From an uncultured Bacteroidales bacterium (GTDB lineage: Bacteria > Bacteroidota > Bacteroidia > Bacteroidales > UBA932): DNA of 31,104 nucleotides. Positions 1 through 8,083 of the stretch are shown here, piece after piece. The translations under genes and the position numbers were made by a program. How positions within the stretch are numbered: the stretch's first letter is position 1; each line of letters starts with the position of its first letter. Location: assembly GCA_910585445.1 (NCBI GenBank), contig CAJUEK010000026.1:1-31104 (forward strand), in the 5' to 3' direction. A model generated the notes under the pieces. That model saw only the letters and a program-made list of their open reading frames with translations, did no database searches and was not told where the DNA came from.

Positions 1-42
1 AAAGTGGCCATCGCTTTTATAACATTAATTTTTAACTACTGA
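1..42 (+). CDS. possible 3' end of an upstream gene (partial)
   Basis: The first bases of the window read as an open frame of 13 codons ending in TGA at 40-42. The residues are mostly hydrophobic (VAIAFITLIFNY), as in the end of a membrane segment. If real, it would be the tail of a gene lying left of the window, ending 28 bases before the first FHA gene, on the same strand and possibly in the same operon. A 13-codon open frame is easily found by chance, so this is only a suggestion. Confidence 0.2.
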   Translation, partial: KVAIAFITLIFNY

Positions 43-70
43 TTCACATTAATAACTGGTTATATAAAAA

Positions 71-1021
71 ATGAAAGTTATAACGATAGGTCGAAGCCCT
101 AAAAGCGATGTCGTTATCCATGATACATATGTCGGAAGAGTACATATGCAAATAGTTTTGGATAATGACGGGAATATTTATGTCATTGATATGAATTCGA
201 CAAACGGCACATATGTTAATGGCCAAAGAATATATGGTAAAGTACGCTTGCAAAAAAACGATATCATACGAATTGGCAACACAACATTACCATGGCAAAA
301 ATATATATTCTCAAGTACCACTGTCAAGCATAGGAACAATTCAATTCTGTATATAATAATTATCATACTGATATTACTGCTGGGTTGTGGCGGAGTGTAT
401 TTCTGGAGAATAAATAATGCCGGAGAAACACTCCAAGACTACAACGAAATACTGCCATTTTTTACGGGTACAAATGAAAAACCTTCAATAAGCAGCATAC
501 CATATGATTTGATTTGTCACAAGCTATCCGAGGGTGTATCAAAAGGATATCATAAGAAAGACTGGACATATTTGATTGAGAATAATTCCATAACCAATTT
601 TAATATCGATGAGATTCTTATAGATGACAATTACGTTTATGAGATTGTTGCCTCTTTTCGTCTTAAAGGGGGAAACAACTTCTGCTATGATACCAGGGCC
701 GAAATCAGATATATAAACTATGGCTATGGTTGGGTGTTGAATTATGTAAACTCTTTGGGAATGTCTGTAATATCTGATGGACAATATGACGATTGCATTA
801 TTTGTGAAATTGCTGATGATGGTTGGGGTGGTGTCAATTGTTTAAGTATATGTAATGTCAGTGAATGTACATTAGTCGTTGGAGGCCAGATAAGAACATA
901 TAATGGATGGCAAAAATTTAGCCGTCCGGTTAGTCCTCACGACTCGGGTTCTGTTGGCGGCACATTTGGCTGGGGCGATGTACAGGATTATATAATAGAA
1001 TTTGTCATAAGAGAACAATAA
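71..1021 (+). CDS. FHA-domain membrane protein with Cys-rich extracytoplasmic domain (FHA1)
   Basis: The protein has 316 residues. An FHA phosphothreonine-binding domain occupies residues 1-78 and begins at the very N-terminus (MKVITIGRS), with the phosphate-binding Arg at position 8, the domain His at 25 and the NGT motif at 45-47. Most FHA domains have Ser in the SxxH motif; here that position is Gly22 (VGRVH), which may weaken phosphate binding. A single membrane span follows at about 91-112. The remaining ~200 residues are predicted to lie outside the cytoplasm and match no family I recognise; six Cys fall within about 30 residues near residues 238-267. It is the first visible gene of a plus-strand operon with phosphatase and kinase genes, so a role in reading phosphorylation by the neighbouring kinases is inferred. 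The ATG at 71 is chosen because the FHA fold begins there in all three paralogues of this operon. Confidence 0.85.
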   Translation: MKVITIGRSPKSDVVIHDTYVGRVHMQIVLDNDGNIYVIDMNSTNGTYVNGQRIYGKVRLQKNDIIRIGNTTLPWQKYIFSSTTVKHRNNSILYIIIIILILLLGCGGVYFWRINNAGETLQDYNEILPFFTGTNEKPSISSIPYDLICHKLSEGVSKGYHKKDWTYLIENNSITNFNIDEILIDDNYVYEIVASFRLKGGNNFCYDTRAEIRYINYGYGWVLNYVNSLGMSVISDGQYDDCIICEIADDGWGGVNCLSICNVSECTLVVGGQIRTYNGWQKFSRPVSPHDSGSVGGTFGWGDVQDYIIEFVIREQ

Positions 1022-1050
1022 GATAACAATTCAATAAAATACTTTTAGGT

Positions 1051-2295
1051 ATGAGTTTGACGATTATAGATAGTGCCAATATCTTTCAAAAAGATGTGAT
1101 AGGCAATGTGCGCAAGGCACAAGAAGACAGTCATGATATCGCTGCATTAACGCCCAATGGGGATGTATTTGTTGTATGCGATGGCATGGGCGGTCATGTC
1201 GGCGGAAAACAGGCATCGTCTATTGCCGTCAAGAGCATTATTGAATATCTGAAAAAAGAGCGGTATCCTCAGCCGATACAGGCACTCAATGATGCACTGC
1301 AATTTGCAAATATGCAGATTATCGGTTATGCAAATGAGCATCCGGAACTGAAAGGGATGGGTACAACTGCCTGCATCGTATTATTGCAGGATTCAGAGGC
1401 ATATATCGCTCATGTAGGAGACAGCCGCATCTATCTGTATCTTGGGAAAGAGAAACAATTGCATCGCATTACCAAAGACCATTCTTTCGTGCAGACATTG
1501 GTGGATGCCGGTCAAATAACTGATGAAGAAGCAGAACATCACCCGAACAAAAATCGAATTTTAAAGGCTCTCGGAATAAAGCCTGATTTAGCCCCTTCTT
1601 TCGATAGGATTCAACCGAAGAATGGAGATGTATTCTTGATTTGCAGTGACGGACTGAGTGGAATGATTTCCGATTCTACGATGAGAGATGTTCTTATGCA
1701 GAATACGGTGGTTGAGAATAAAGGGGAAACACTTGTCAACCTCGCATTGGAAGCAGGAGGTCTTGACAACATTACACTTGAACTAGTACAAATCGCAAAT
1801 AGTCCGCATTCAAAAAGTGTATTCAGAAGCCACAATCCTACATGCGCAAAATTTCAGACACATAGTAAATCAAGATCTATCATTTTGACAGTAGCTGTAA
1901 CAGTTTTTGCTACGCTACTGTGTCTCTTCATTTTATATAAACATACCGTTAAAGGGATAGAGAATCAGATTGTTACTACCAAGGCAGAAATCACTAAGAT
2001 TGATGGCTTAATCAGCGTGAACAGCAGTAAAATCAATGAATCCGAACAAAATATAACCAAGCTGACAACTCAATACCAGTCAGATATATCCATTATTGAA
2101 GATGCAGCTATACGCAAGCAGAGACAAGAAAATTATAATGCACAAAACCAAATGCTCAAAGATGAGCTCATTAAGGCTAAAAAAGAGATAACAAAAAATA
2201 ATACCAGGAGGGACAGCCTCATACAAGCGTATGAAACAGATTCAATACGATTGGATAATATCAAATTGAGAAATAAACTAAAAATTAAAAAATGA
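1051..2295 (+). CDS. PP2C-type Ser/Thr protein phosphatase, membrane-anchored
   Basis: Residues 1-250 form a PP2C (PPM) phosphatase domain. The metal-binding and catalytic motifs are all visible: QEDS at 24-27, CDGMGG at 43-48, GTT near 104, GDSR at 123-126, a TKDHS loop at 141, CSDGLSG at 199-204 and DNIT at 239-242. The enzyme should therefore be active and remove phosphate from Ser/Thr residues, most likely on substrates of the two kinases downstream. A membrane span at about 277-296 is followed by a ~115-residue charged, Gln/Lys/Asn-rich stretch that looks like a coiled coil and would be extracytoplasmic. Soluble bacterial PP2C enzymes of this class usually end after the catalytic domain, so the tail is an addition. 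The stop overlaps the start of the next gene (ATGA), suggesting translational coupling. Confidence 0.92.
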   Translation: MSLTIIDSANIFQKDVIGNVRKAQEDSHDIAALTPNGDVFVVCDGMGGHVGGKQASSIAVKSIIEYLKKERYPQPIQALNDALQFANMQIIGYANEHPELKGMGTTACIVLLQDSEAYIAHVGDSRIYLYLGKEKQLHRITKDHSFVQTLVDAGQITDEEAEHHPNKNRILKALGIKPDLAPSFDRIQPKNGDVFLICSDGLSGMISDSTMRDVLMQNTVVENKGETLVNLALEAGGLDNITLELVQIANSPHSKSVFRSHNPTCAKFQTHSKSRSIILTVAVTVFATLLCLFILYKHTVKGIENQIVTTKAEITKIDGLISVNSSKINESEQNITKLTTQYQSDISIIEDAAIRKQRQENYNAQNQMLKDELIKAKKEITKNNTRRDSLIQAYETDSIRLDNIKLRNKLKIKK

Positions 2296-3392
2296 GAGTT
2301 ATTACAGTAGGACGAAGCTCGGAAAATAACATTGTCATTAACGATGCTAAAGTTTCAAGAACACATTTGCAGCTGGTTCAAAACGATAGCGGCATTTGTT
2401 CTGTCGTTGACTTGAATTCTGCAAATGGCACATTTGTCAATGGACAAAAAATAACATGCGAAGTACGGTTGCAACCACAGGATGTAATTCGTATTGGAAA
2501 TACAACACTACCGTGGCAAGAGTATATCAAGCCATCTTCTGCAGTCGGACAACCACCAAAGGATATTACAGACAACATTAGAATTGCTCCTCCTACAAAA
2601 ACAAACAGAAAATGGTGGTACGCTGCTGCTTGTGTTGTACTTGTTTTGCTTGCCGGCAGCATAGGACTCTATTTCCATTATAGCGGGAAAGAGCAGGAAA
2701 AGATTGAGGCAGCCAGACAAAATCAAGAAGAGATTCAGAAAGAGCAATTACGTCAGGAAGCTGAGCAAAAAGCAGAGAAGGCTGAACGACTGCAAGATGA
2801 AGCAGATGAATTGTTTCGCAAAGCATTGATATCGCAAAGCGACAAAAGCAAAGCGTTGGCCGAGGCTAAACAAAAAGAAGCCACAGAGGCAAAGAAACAA
2901 GCGGAATATGCCATTGCAGCTCAACGCAAAGCTGAAACAGCCAGGATAGCTGCAGAAAAAGCTAAAGAAGAGGCGGATAGAGAAAAGGCTGTAGCGGAGC
3001 AAAATAGCAAAAGAGCTATTCTGGATGCTGAGGAGAAAGCCGGCCAAGCCATTTCTAAAGCCAATGCGGAGCGTGATTCAGCAAATGAGAAAGCAAAATT
3101 AACAGAAAAATTCTATGAAGAGTACGCTGACATGAAGTCTGATTTTGCGAAACAAGTTTATAGGCAACTCCAATACGAATTACCTAAAAATGATGCTAAA
3201 ACGGCCCTTAAAAACTTGTTCAATCAATCGGACAATAAATACAAACAATCAATCATCGATGCGATACAAATTGTAAAGCGAGAGAATAGTAAAACTGAAA
3301 CCAATGAGCCTAAGATAAAATCGGACTCTTTGAAGTTCTCAAAAGACAAAGATTCGGCTGATGATAAAATGGTTGTAGAAAACGATGACTAA
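2292..3392 (+). CDS. FHA-domain membrane protein with long coiled coil (FHA2)
   Basis: The protein has 366 residues. The N-terminal FHA domain (1-80) has the complete set of phosphopeptide-binding residues: Arg8, SRTH at 22-25 and ANGT at 44-47. It closely parallels FHA1, including the shared IRIGNTTLPWQ segment at 67-77. A membrane span lies at about 109-130. Residues 131-275 are an Ala/Glu/Lys/Gln-rich heptad-like stretch, predicted to form a long extracytoplasmic coiled coil that could reach across the periplasm or bridge partners. The C-terminal 90 residues are charged and of unknown fold. The start overlaps the phosphatase stop by four bases and the end overlaps the kinase start by eight, so the genes are almost certainly co-translated. 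Of the three FHA proteins in this operon it has the most intact binding site. Confidence 0.87.
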   Translation: MRVITVGRSSENNIVINDAKVSRTHLQLVQNDSGICSVVDLNSANGTFVNGQKITCEVRLQPQDVIRIGNTTLPWQEYIKPSSAVGQPPKDITDNIRIAPPTKTNRKWWYAAACVVLVLLAGSIGLYFHYSGKEQEKIEAARQNQEEIQKEQLRQEAEQKAEKAERLQDEADELFRKALISQSDKSKALAEAKQKEATEAKKQAEYAIAAQRKAETARIAAEKAKEEADREKAVAEQNSKRAILDAEEKAGQAISKANAERDSANEKAKLTEKFYEEYADMKSDFAKQVYRQLQYELPKNDAKTALKNLFNQSDNKYKQSIIDAIQIVKRENSKTETNEPKIKSDSLKFSKDKDSADDKMVVENDD

Positions 3393-4221
3393 TTTACCTG
3401 AAATTCCGTTTTACCATATTGATCATTTGATAGCAGAGGGCGGGACTGCGAAAGTCTATTGGGGAATAGATTTACGCAGCGGATTTCCTGTGGCTATCAA
3501 AGAATTAAAGATACGGCATTTTAAGAATCATATTATACGCGAAAAATTCAAAACAGTAGAGACTCAGTTATATCTGTATATGCAGCATCCTAACATTCCG
3601 AAACTGGTAGATTTCATCGACATGCACGAATGTGAAAAACTTTATATCGTCATGGAATTTATTCAGGGAAAAAGTTTGGAACAGTACATCTATGGAGAAA
3701 TCGGGCTTATCCCGGAACAGACTGCATTGCCGATGTTCCTCAAAATACTTGACACTGTTGCATATCTGCATCGGAATGGCATTCTGCATTTAGACATTAA
3801 ATCAAACAATATCATGATACAGCCGGACGGAAGAATAAAATTGATAGATCTCGGCATTGCCTCAAGAATGAGCGACGCCAGCAACAGCACAGGTTTCGGA
3901 ACACCGGCGTATATGCCTCCGGAACAATCTGAACAGGGGCAATGCGGACAATATACTGATATATTTGCCCTTGGTATAATGCTGTTTGAAATGTTGACCG
4001 GACGCATGCCGTTTACAGGACAAAGCACCAAAGAACTTAGGCAAAGAATCAAATTCGAGCCGACACCCAAAATGAAAGATTTTTATCCGCCCATCAACTC
4101 TGATTTGCAATTCATAGTGGAGAGAGCATTGGCCAAAGACCCGATGATGAGATATCAATCATGTGAAGAATTTGGAAATTTTATTAATGATTATATGCGC
4201 AAGCGTCAATTAGACAGATGA
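3385..4221 (+). CDS. soluble Ser/Thr protein kinase (Hanks type, non-RD)
   Basis: At 278 residues this is essentially a bare protein kinase domain without a membrane span. Visible motifs are the glycine-rich loop at 19-27 (GGTAKVYWG), the ATP-binding Lys in VAIKE (39), the catalytic loop HLDIKSNN at 135-142, the metal-binding DLG at 155-157, the GTPAYMPPEQ activation-segment end at 172-181 and DIFALG at 192-197. Two features stand out: the usual HRD is HLD, making this a non-RD kinase, and DFG is DLG, which is common in bacteria. Non-RD kinases often do not need activation-loop phosphorylation. It sits between FHA2 and the second kinase with overlaps of 8 and 4 bases. Its likely targets, by context only, are the FHA proteins or their partners. 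Confidence 0.92.
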   Translation: MTNLPEIPFYHIDHLIAEGGTAKVYWGIDLRSGFPVAIKELKIRHFKNHIIREKFKTVETQLYLYMQHPNIPKLVDFIDMHECEKLYIVMEFIQGKSLEQYIYGEIGLIPEQTALPMFLKILDTVAYLHRNGILHLDIKSNNIMIQPDGRIKLIDLGIASRMSDASNSTGFGTPAYMPPEQSEQGQCGQYTDIFALGIMLFEMLTGRMPFTGQSTKELRQRIKFEPTPKMKDFYPPINSDLQFIVERALAKDPMMRYQSCEEFGNFINDYMRKRQLDR

Positions 4222-5948
4222 GAGTGGAAAACAATACACAAACTTATAAGGAACTGCAACCTGATACTGTTCTATGCGATGGTAAATATACCATCCGGAA
4301 GAAAATCGGAGAGGGAGGATTCGGTATAACATATACAGCACTGCAAAGCGGACTGAACAGAATAGTTTGCATCAAGGAATATTTCCCGGCAGGAAAGTGC
4401 GCACGCGCCACTCACGCTTGCACCGTATATGTACAGGGCACAAGCGAAAACGTATTTGAAAAATACCGGCAAGCATTTGTTAAAGAAGCCAAGATGCTGG
4501 CTACGCTACATCATCCAAATATCGTTGAAGTGATAGACATTTTTGACGAGAACAACACTTCTTATATGGTTATGGCCTTTATAGAAGGCAAGAGCCTGCA
4601 AAGCATCGTGGATGCACGTGGACGCTTACCGTACACAGAGGTAGTAAACTATATTGCCCAGGTAACAAATGCCGTAGGATATCTCCATGAACGCCATATT
4701 CTGCACCGTGACATCAAGCCGGATAATATCATGATTACGGCTGATTATAAGGCCATATTAATTGACTTTGGCTCTGCAAGAGAGTTTGAGCAGGACAAGA
4801 CTCAAATTCACACATCTATGCTCACTCATGGGTATGCTCCGACAGAGCAATATACAGCCAAAAGTCGCAAAGGTTCTTATACGGATATTTATGCAATCGG
4901 CGCGACAATGTACTTTGTTCTTACCGGGCAGGTTCCGCTTGAGGCTGCCGCACGTCTGACAGAGCAGATGGTCGCACCAAAAGAAATAGCTCCTGACATT
5001 CCGGATGATGCCAATCGTACAATCTTGAAAGCAATGCAGCTCAAGGCCGAGAATCGTCATCAAACCGTTCAGGAATTCATGGACGATTTGCGCAATGTAA
5101 GACCGTCTATACTTGTCGACGAAACGATAGGAAGAACAACCTCTTATAAAAAGTTGTGGCAAGTGCTTGCTGTTGCCGGATGTATTATCGTCATTCTGGT
5201 TGGATATCTAATCTTCCGGCCGAAGAAAATCATTGAAGTGGAAAAAGGTAAAATCGAATATAAGACCTATGATTTTACAGGCATGAATGCTTACCCGATG
5301 ATTAAAGTCAAGGGCGGTACTTTTATGATGGGTACAAATGATACGGAAGAGGATGATTGTACACCTCACAATGTAACTCTCAGTGACTTTTATATAGGTC
5401 AGTTTGAGGTATCGCAGGGATTATGGGAAAAAATAATGAGCGATAACCCATCAGCATATCAGTTACCAGCAGCCAAGGACAGCTTGCCGGTCGAAAACGT
5501 AAGTTTTGATGATGTACAATCATTTATCACCAAGTTAAATGCCAAGACTGGAAAGAATTTTTCTCTGCCTACTGAAGCTCAATGGGAATATGCAGCACGT
5601 GGCGGTATAGACAGCAAAAACACCTCTTATGCCGGCTCAGAATATCCGAATACGATTTGGTACGACAAAGAAAATCCCTTTAAAATAAAATTGAATTCAT
5701 CTGTAAACGAACTTGGAATTTATCAAATGAGCGGCAATGTCGCCGAGTGGTGCATGGACTACTACAATGCTGATTTCTATGAATCATCACATAACGGCAG
5801 AAATCCGGTTAATACTAAAAAAGATAAATATCACGTGATTAGAGGTGGAAGCTTTAACGATAATGATATAGAATACATTACGGTATACTATAGGGATGCC
5901 GACAATACGGCCCGGCCATATATAGGATTTAGGCTTGTAATTAACTAA
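4218..5948 (+). CDS. transmembrane Ser/Thr kinase fused to an FGE-sulfatase-like sensor domain
   Basis: Residues 20-290 are a canonical Hanks kinase: GEGGFGITY at 31-39, ATP-binding Lys53 (CIKEY), HRDIKPDN at 163-170, DFG at 183-185, a GYAPTEQY segment at 205-212 and DIYAIG at 223-228. A membrane span lies at about 312-333. Residues 359-576 form an FGE-sulfatase (SUMF1, C-type-lectin-like) domain, shown by KGGTFMMGT, LPTEAQWEYAARGG, GNVAEWC, RGGSF and the ending GFRLV. The C-terminal active-site region after RGGSF has no Cys, so formylglycine-generating activity is unlikely; a ligand-binding or sensing role outside the membrane is more probable. In type VI secretion the separate periplasmic FGE-fold protein TagR promotes activation of kinase PpkA; here the two parts are in one chain. 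The ATG overlaps the stop of the preceding kinase by four bases. Confidence 0.92.
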   Translation: MRVENNTQTYKELQPDTVLCDGKYTIRKKIGEGGFGITYTALQSGLNRIVCIKEYFPAGKCARATHACTVYVQGTSENVFEKYRQAFVKEAKMLATLHHPNIVEVIDIFDENNTSYMVMAFIEGKSLQSIVDARGRLPYTEVVNYIAQVTNAVGYLHERHILHRDIKPDNIMITADYKAILIDFGSAREFEQDKTQIHTSMLTHGYAPTEQYTAKSRKGSYTDIYAIGATMYFVLTGQVPLEAAARLTEQMVAPKEIAPDIPDDANRTILKAMQLKAENRHQTVQEFMDDLRNVRPSILVDETIGRTTSYKKLWQVLAVAGCIIVILVGYLIFRPKKIIEVEKGKIEYKTYDFTGMNAYPMIKVKGGTFMMGTNDTEEDDCTPHNVTLSDFYIGQFEVSQGLWEKIMSDNPSAYQLPAAKDSLPVENVSFDDVQSFITKLNAKTGKNFSLPTEAQWEYAARGGIDSKNTSYAGSEYPNTIWYDKENPFKIKLNSSVNELGIYQMSGNVAEWCMDYYNADFYESSHNGRNPVNTKKDKYHVIRGGSFNDNDIEYITVYYRDADNTARPYIGFRLVIN

Positions 5949-5978
5949 AACACAATTATTAATAAATTTTTTAAAAGC

Positions 5979-7397
5979 ATGTACAGAAAAGTATTAATTA
6001 CTGCACTGATGTTAGGCATTGGTGTGGCGGGATTTTCCCGGACGAATGAAATCGAGAACGTCAATCCGAAGGATTTGGCGAAAACGGTTGCCGAAAAGAG
6101 CCAAAAAGAGTTGCTTGACAAGATGCAACTCCGGTTAAAAGATCGGAATGAACCTAATGTCAAGTTTTATAAAAAAATGACCGAGGCACAGCAGTTCTTA
6201 TATCAAGAGAATTTGATAGACTCTGTCTTAAAAGCAAAATCGCATCTCTTGAAAGATGTTTATGTAAAATTATGCGATAATTCTAATATGCCGACCGATT
6301 TGATTTATGAAGGAATCAATATCAATAACATTGCATATAAGACATTTAAGAAGAAAGGAATAGAGAAGGTTGATTCTACGACTCTTATTGTCCCTATATC
6401 ATTCCAAGCGCATACGGTAGCGAAAGATGGTATAAGCGATGTTAAATATGCCGTTACTTTTAAGTGGCAGGTGAAAGTTAAAGCCGAAACAGAAAAGACG
6501 GTTGTTGACGGTAAAAAGACAACCCGGATTGTCCGTTATGTCCAGAATGGCACTCCGACTTTAGTCGCGTCTGTTGCAAATCCTATCAAATATCTCACAT
6601 CTGATAAGAAAGACATGAAGATCGCAACGCAGAATGCAATCATTGAGTGGTATGCAAATCTCCCAAAAACACTTGACGAGAAATATGCAGGACAATCTGT
6701 GACTGCAATCAAGGCGATGAATGTATCTTACGATGAAATAAAAATGAATCTGCCTGAAAGCCAGAATTTTACTGTAACTGATGTCCCTGCCATAAAAGTG
6801 CAGATTGATCCATATCAATTCATCAATGACAATGACAGGCAATTATATACGAATCCGGAAGCATATATGATTATTGCCCCTATTTTCAATGTCTCGGTCG
6901 ATGATACTTTCAATAAAGCGGATATATCAACATCGTATGTTGTGAAAGAGACTGTCAAACCTATCACTGACAAGACAAAAACAGAACGCAGCAAAACTGC
7001 AAATGCCGTTATCACTGAATTTACCAAACAATTGTCCACATACGTAAATACTCGTGATGCAGCACAAAAAGCGTTTATAGAGAATATGTTTGAGACGGAT
7101 GAAAGCACAATTGAAGTATCCTACCTGCCTAAGCGTGGTTTAGAGAAAATAAATACGAAATCTATACAGAAATATCTTTCATTGCTGAAAGGCTCTTCGT
7201 TGAATTTGACTTTTGACAATCCGCAACTCATAAATTCCAACTGGGATTCTTTAACTTATACCGTCCATCAGGAATATAAGAGCAAAACATACAGCGACTA
7301 TACTCAAAAACGAATATACATGACTTATGATTCGGTAAAAAAGACATATATCATAGTTAAGATTGAGGTTATTCCTAATAGCACTACAATTAAATAA
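5979..7397 (+). CDS. exported protein of unknown function in the FHA/kinase operon
   Basis: This 472-residue protein begins with a Sec-type signal peptide (MYRKVLITALMLGIGVAGFS, cleavage near residue 20) and has no other clear membrane span, so it should be periplasmic or secreted. I do not recognise a family. The mature part is Lys/Thr/Val-rich with alternating hydrophobic patterns suggesting mostly beta structure, and an N-terminal helical, charged region at about 25-80. There is no lipobox and mature Cys is almost absent. It starts 30 bases after the membrane kinase and ends just before a strong hairpin. By position it is the best candidate for a periplasmic partner of the FGE-like domain, the FHA1 extracytoplasmic domain or the coiled coils, but this is inference only. 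Confidence 0.7.
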   Translation: MYRKVLITALMLGIGVAGFSRTNEIENVNPKDLAKTVAEKSQKELLDKMQLRLKDRNEPNVKFYKKMTEAQQFLYQENLIDSVLKAKSHLLKDVYVKLCDNSNMPTDLIYEGININNIAYKTFKKKGIEKVDSTTLIVPISFQAHTVAKDGISDVKYAVTFKWQVKVKAETEKTVVDGKKTTRIVRYVQNGTPTLVASVANPIKYLTSDKKDMKIATQNAIIEWYANLPKTLDEKYAGQSVTAIKAMNVSYDEIKMNLPESQNFTVTDVPAIKVQIDPYQFINDNDRQLYTNPEAYMIIAPIFNVSVDDTFNKADISTSYVVKETVKPITDKTKTERSKTANAVITEFTKQLSTYVNTRDAAQKAFIENMFETDESTIEVSYLPKRGLEKINTKSIQKYLSLLKGSSLNLTFDNPQLINSNWDSLTYTVHQEYKSKTYSDYTQKRIYMTYDSVKKTYIIVKIEVIPNSTTIK

Positions 7398-7404
7398 TTT
7401 ATAA

Positions 7405-7447
7405 GGAGTTGTATGGGGACACCTATACAACTCCAATAATCCTTTTT
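7405..7447 (+). terminator. intrinsic terminator or attenuator between the exported protein and FHA3
   Basis: GGAGTTGTAT at 7405-7414 pairs perfectly with ATACAACTCC at 7425-7434, and the stem can be extended by three inner pairs (one of them G-T) to leave a four-base loop. A run of five T follows at 7443-7447, separated by eight bases. The spacing of the T-run is longer than in a classical terminator and only two bases separate it from the FHA3 start codon, so it may act as partial terminator, lowering FHA3 expression relative to the genes upstream, or as a translational control hairpin. Confidence 0.6.
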
Positions 7448-7449
7448 AT

Positions 7450-7959
7450 ATGAAAGTTATAAATGTAGGAAGAGCTGCTGACAATGATTTCACTATAAAT
7501 GACAATTATGTATCAAGATATCATTGCCAACTGATCCATCATGACAATGGCCAATATGAACTAATTGACACAAGTACTTATGGCACATATATTAATGGAC
7601 ATAAAGTAAACGGAAAGCAAATATTGCATCAGGGAGATATTGTAAAGGCTGGCAATACATGTATTCCCTGGATGAGTTATTTTATGGAGCAACATACAAT
7701 GGCACAGCCCTACGAGCCTCCTACATCTTATCCTAAATCACCGTCCATACCACCCAGTGTAAATATTCCAAGCGAAATAAAAATCATTGATGAACACTCG
7801 GATGTGGCAAAAAAAGGTGATGATTTCCAAGTTTCATTCTTTCGTAACTTCGGAGATAAGATGGGCAATACGATAGGCTCCACATTAGGGTGTCTCATCT
7901 CCATTATAATCATAATTGCTTTCTTTGCGATAATAGGCCTCATTATGTCATTGTCATAG
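7450..7959 (+). CDS. small FHA-domain protein with C-terminal membrane anchor (FHA3)
   Basis: The protein has 169 residues. An N-terminal FHA domain covers 1-78, with Arg8 and SRYH at 22-25 intact. The NGT motif seen in FHA1 and FHA2 is TYGT here (Tyr44) with one residue lost just before it, so the Asn that helps fix the phosphopeptide backbone is missing. A Pro-rich linker (about 85-115) and a hydrophobic C-terminal segment at 147-169 follow; this tail would anchor the FHA domain on the cytoplasmic face without an extracytoplasmic part. It lacks any additional domain, unlike its two paralogues. It may compete with them for phosphorylated partners. It is the last intact gene of the operon and is followed seven bases later by a broken FHA-like start. 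Confidence 0.85.
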   Translation: MKVINVGRAADNDFTINDNYVSRYHCQLIHHDNGQYELIDTSTYGTYINGHKVNGKQILHQGDIVKAGNTCIPWMSYFMEQHTMAQPYEPPTSYPKSPSIPPSVNIPSEIKIIDEHSDVAKKGDDFQVSFFRNFGDKMGNTIGSTLGCLISIIIIIAFFAIIGLIMSLS

Positions 7960-7965
7960 GATATC

Positions 7966-8025
7966 ATGCAAATCATCAATATTGGACGAGTTTAACAACA
8001 TCTCATTCCCATCTTCTCAATTCTG
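7966..8025 (+). pseudogene. remnant of a fourth FHA gene
   Basis: Starting with ATG at 7966 the sequence reads MQIINIGRV and then stops (TAA at 7993-7995). This nine-residue peptide closely matches the first eight residues of the other FHA proteins here (MKVITIGR, MRVITVGR, MKVINVGR). Shifting the frame by one base after GR continues with FNNISFPSSQF, which has the look of the next FHA strand. It lies six bases after the FHA3 stop, where another operon gene would be expected. A frameshift and then loss of the rest through an insertion or deletion would explain it. The matched stretch is very short, so chance similarity is possible. Confidence 0.45.
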
Positions 8026-8083
8026 TCCTGCCGGTCCCTGCTATCCTCGGTTGCATTGCCGGAGGGCAGCCAGACACTTGCCG

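Noticed and set aside
5830..5948. Possible diversity-generating retroelement variable region at the end of the FGE-like domain
   Set aside because: The fold is the same as in known variable proteins, but no template repeat or reverse transcriptase is visible and the Asn-rich ending is normal for FGE-family domains.
71..7959. Type VI secretion regulatory cluster
   Set aside because: Kinase, PP2C and FHA genes resemble the regulators, but no sheath, tube, baseplate or membrane-complex genes occur in the window; it remains possible only if they lie left of it.
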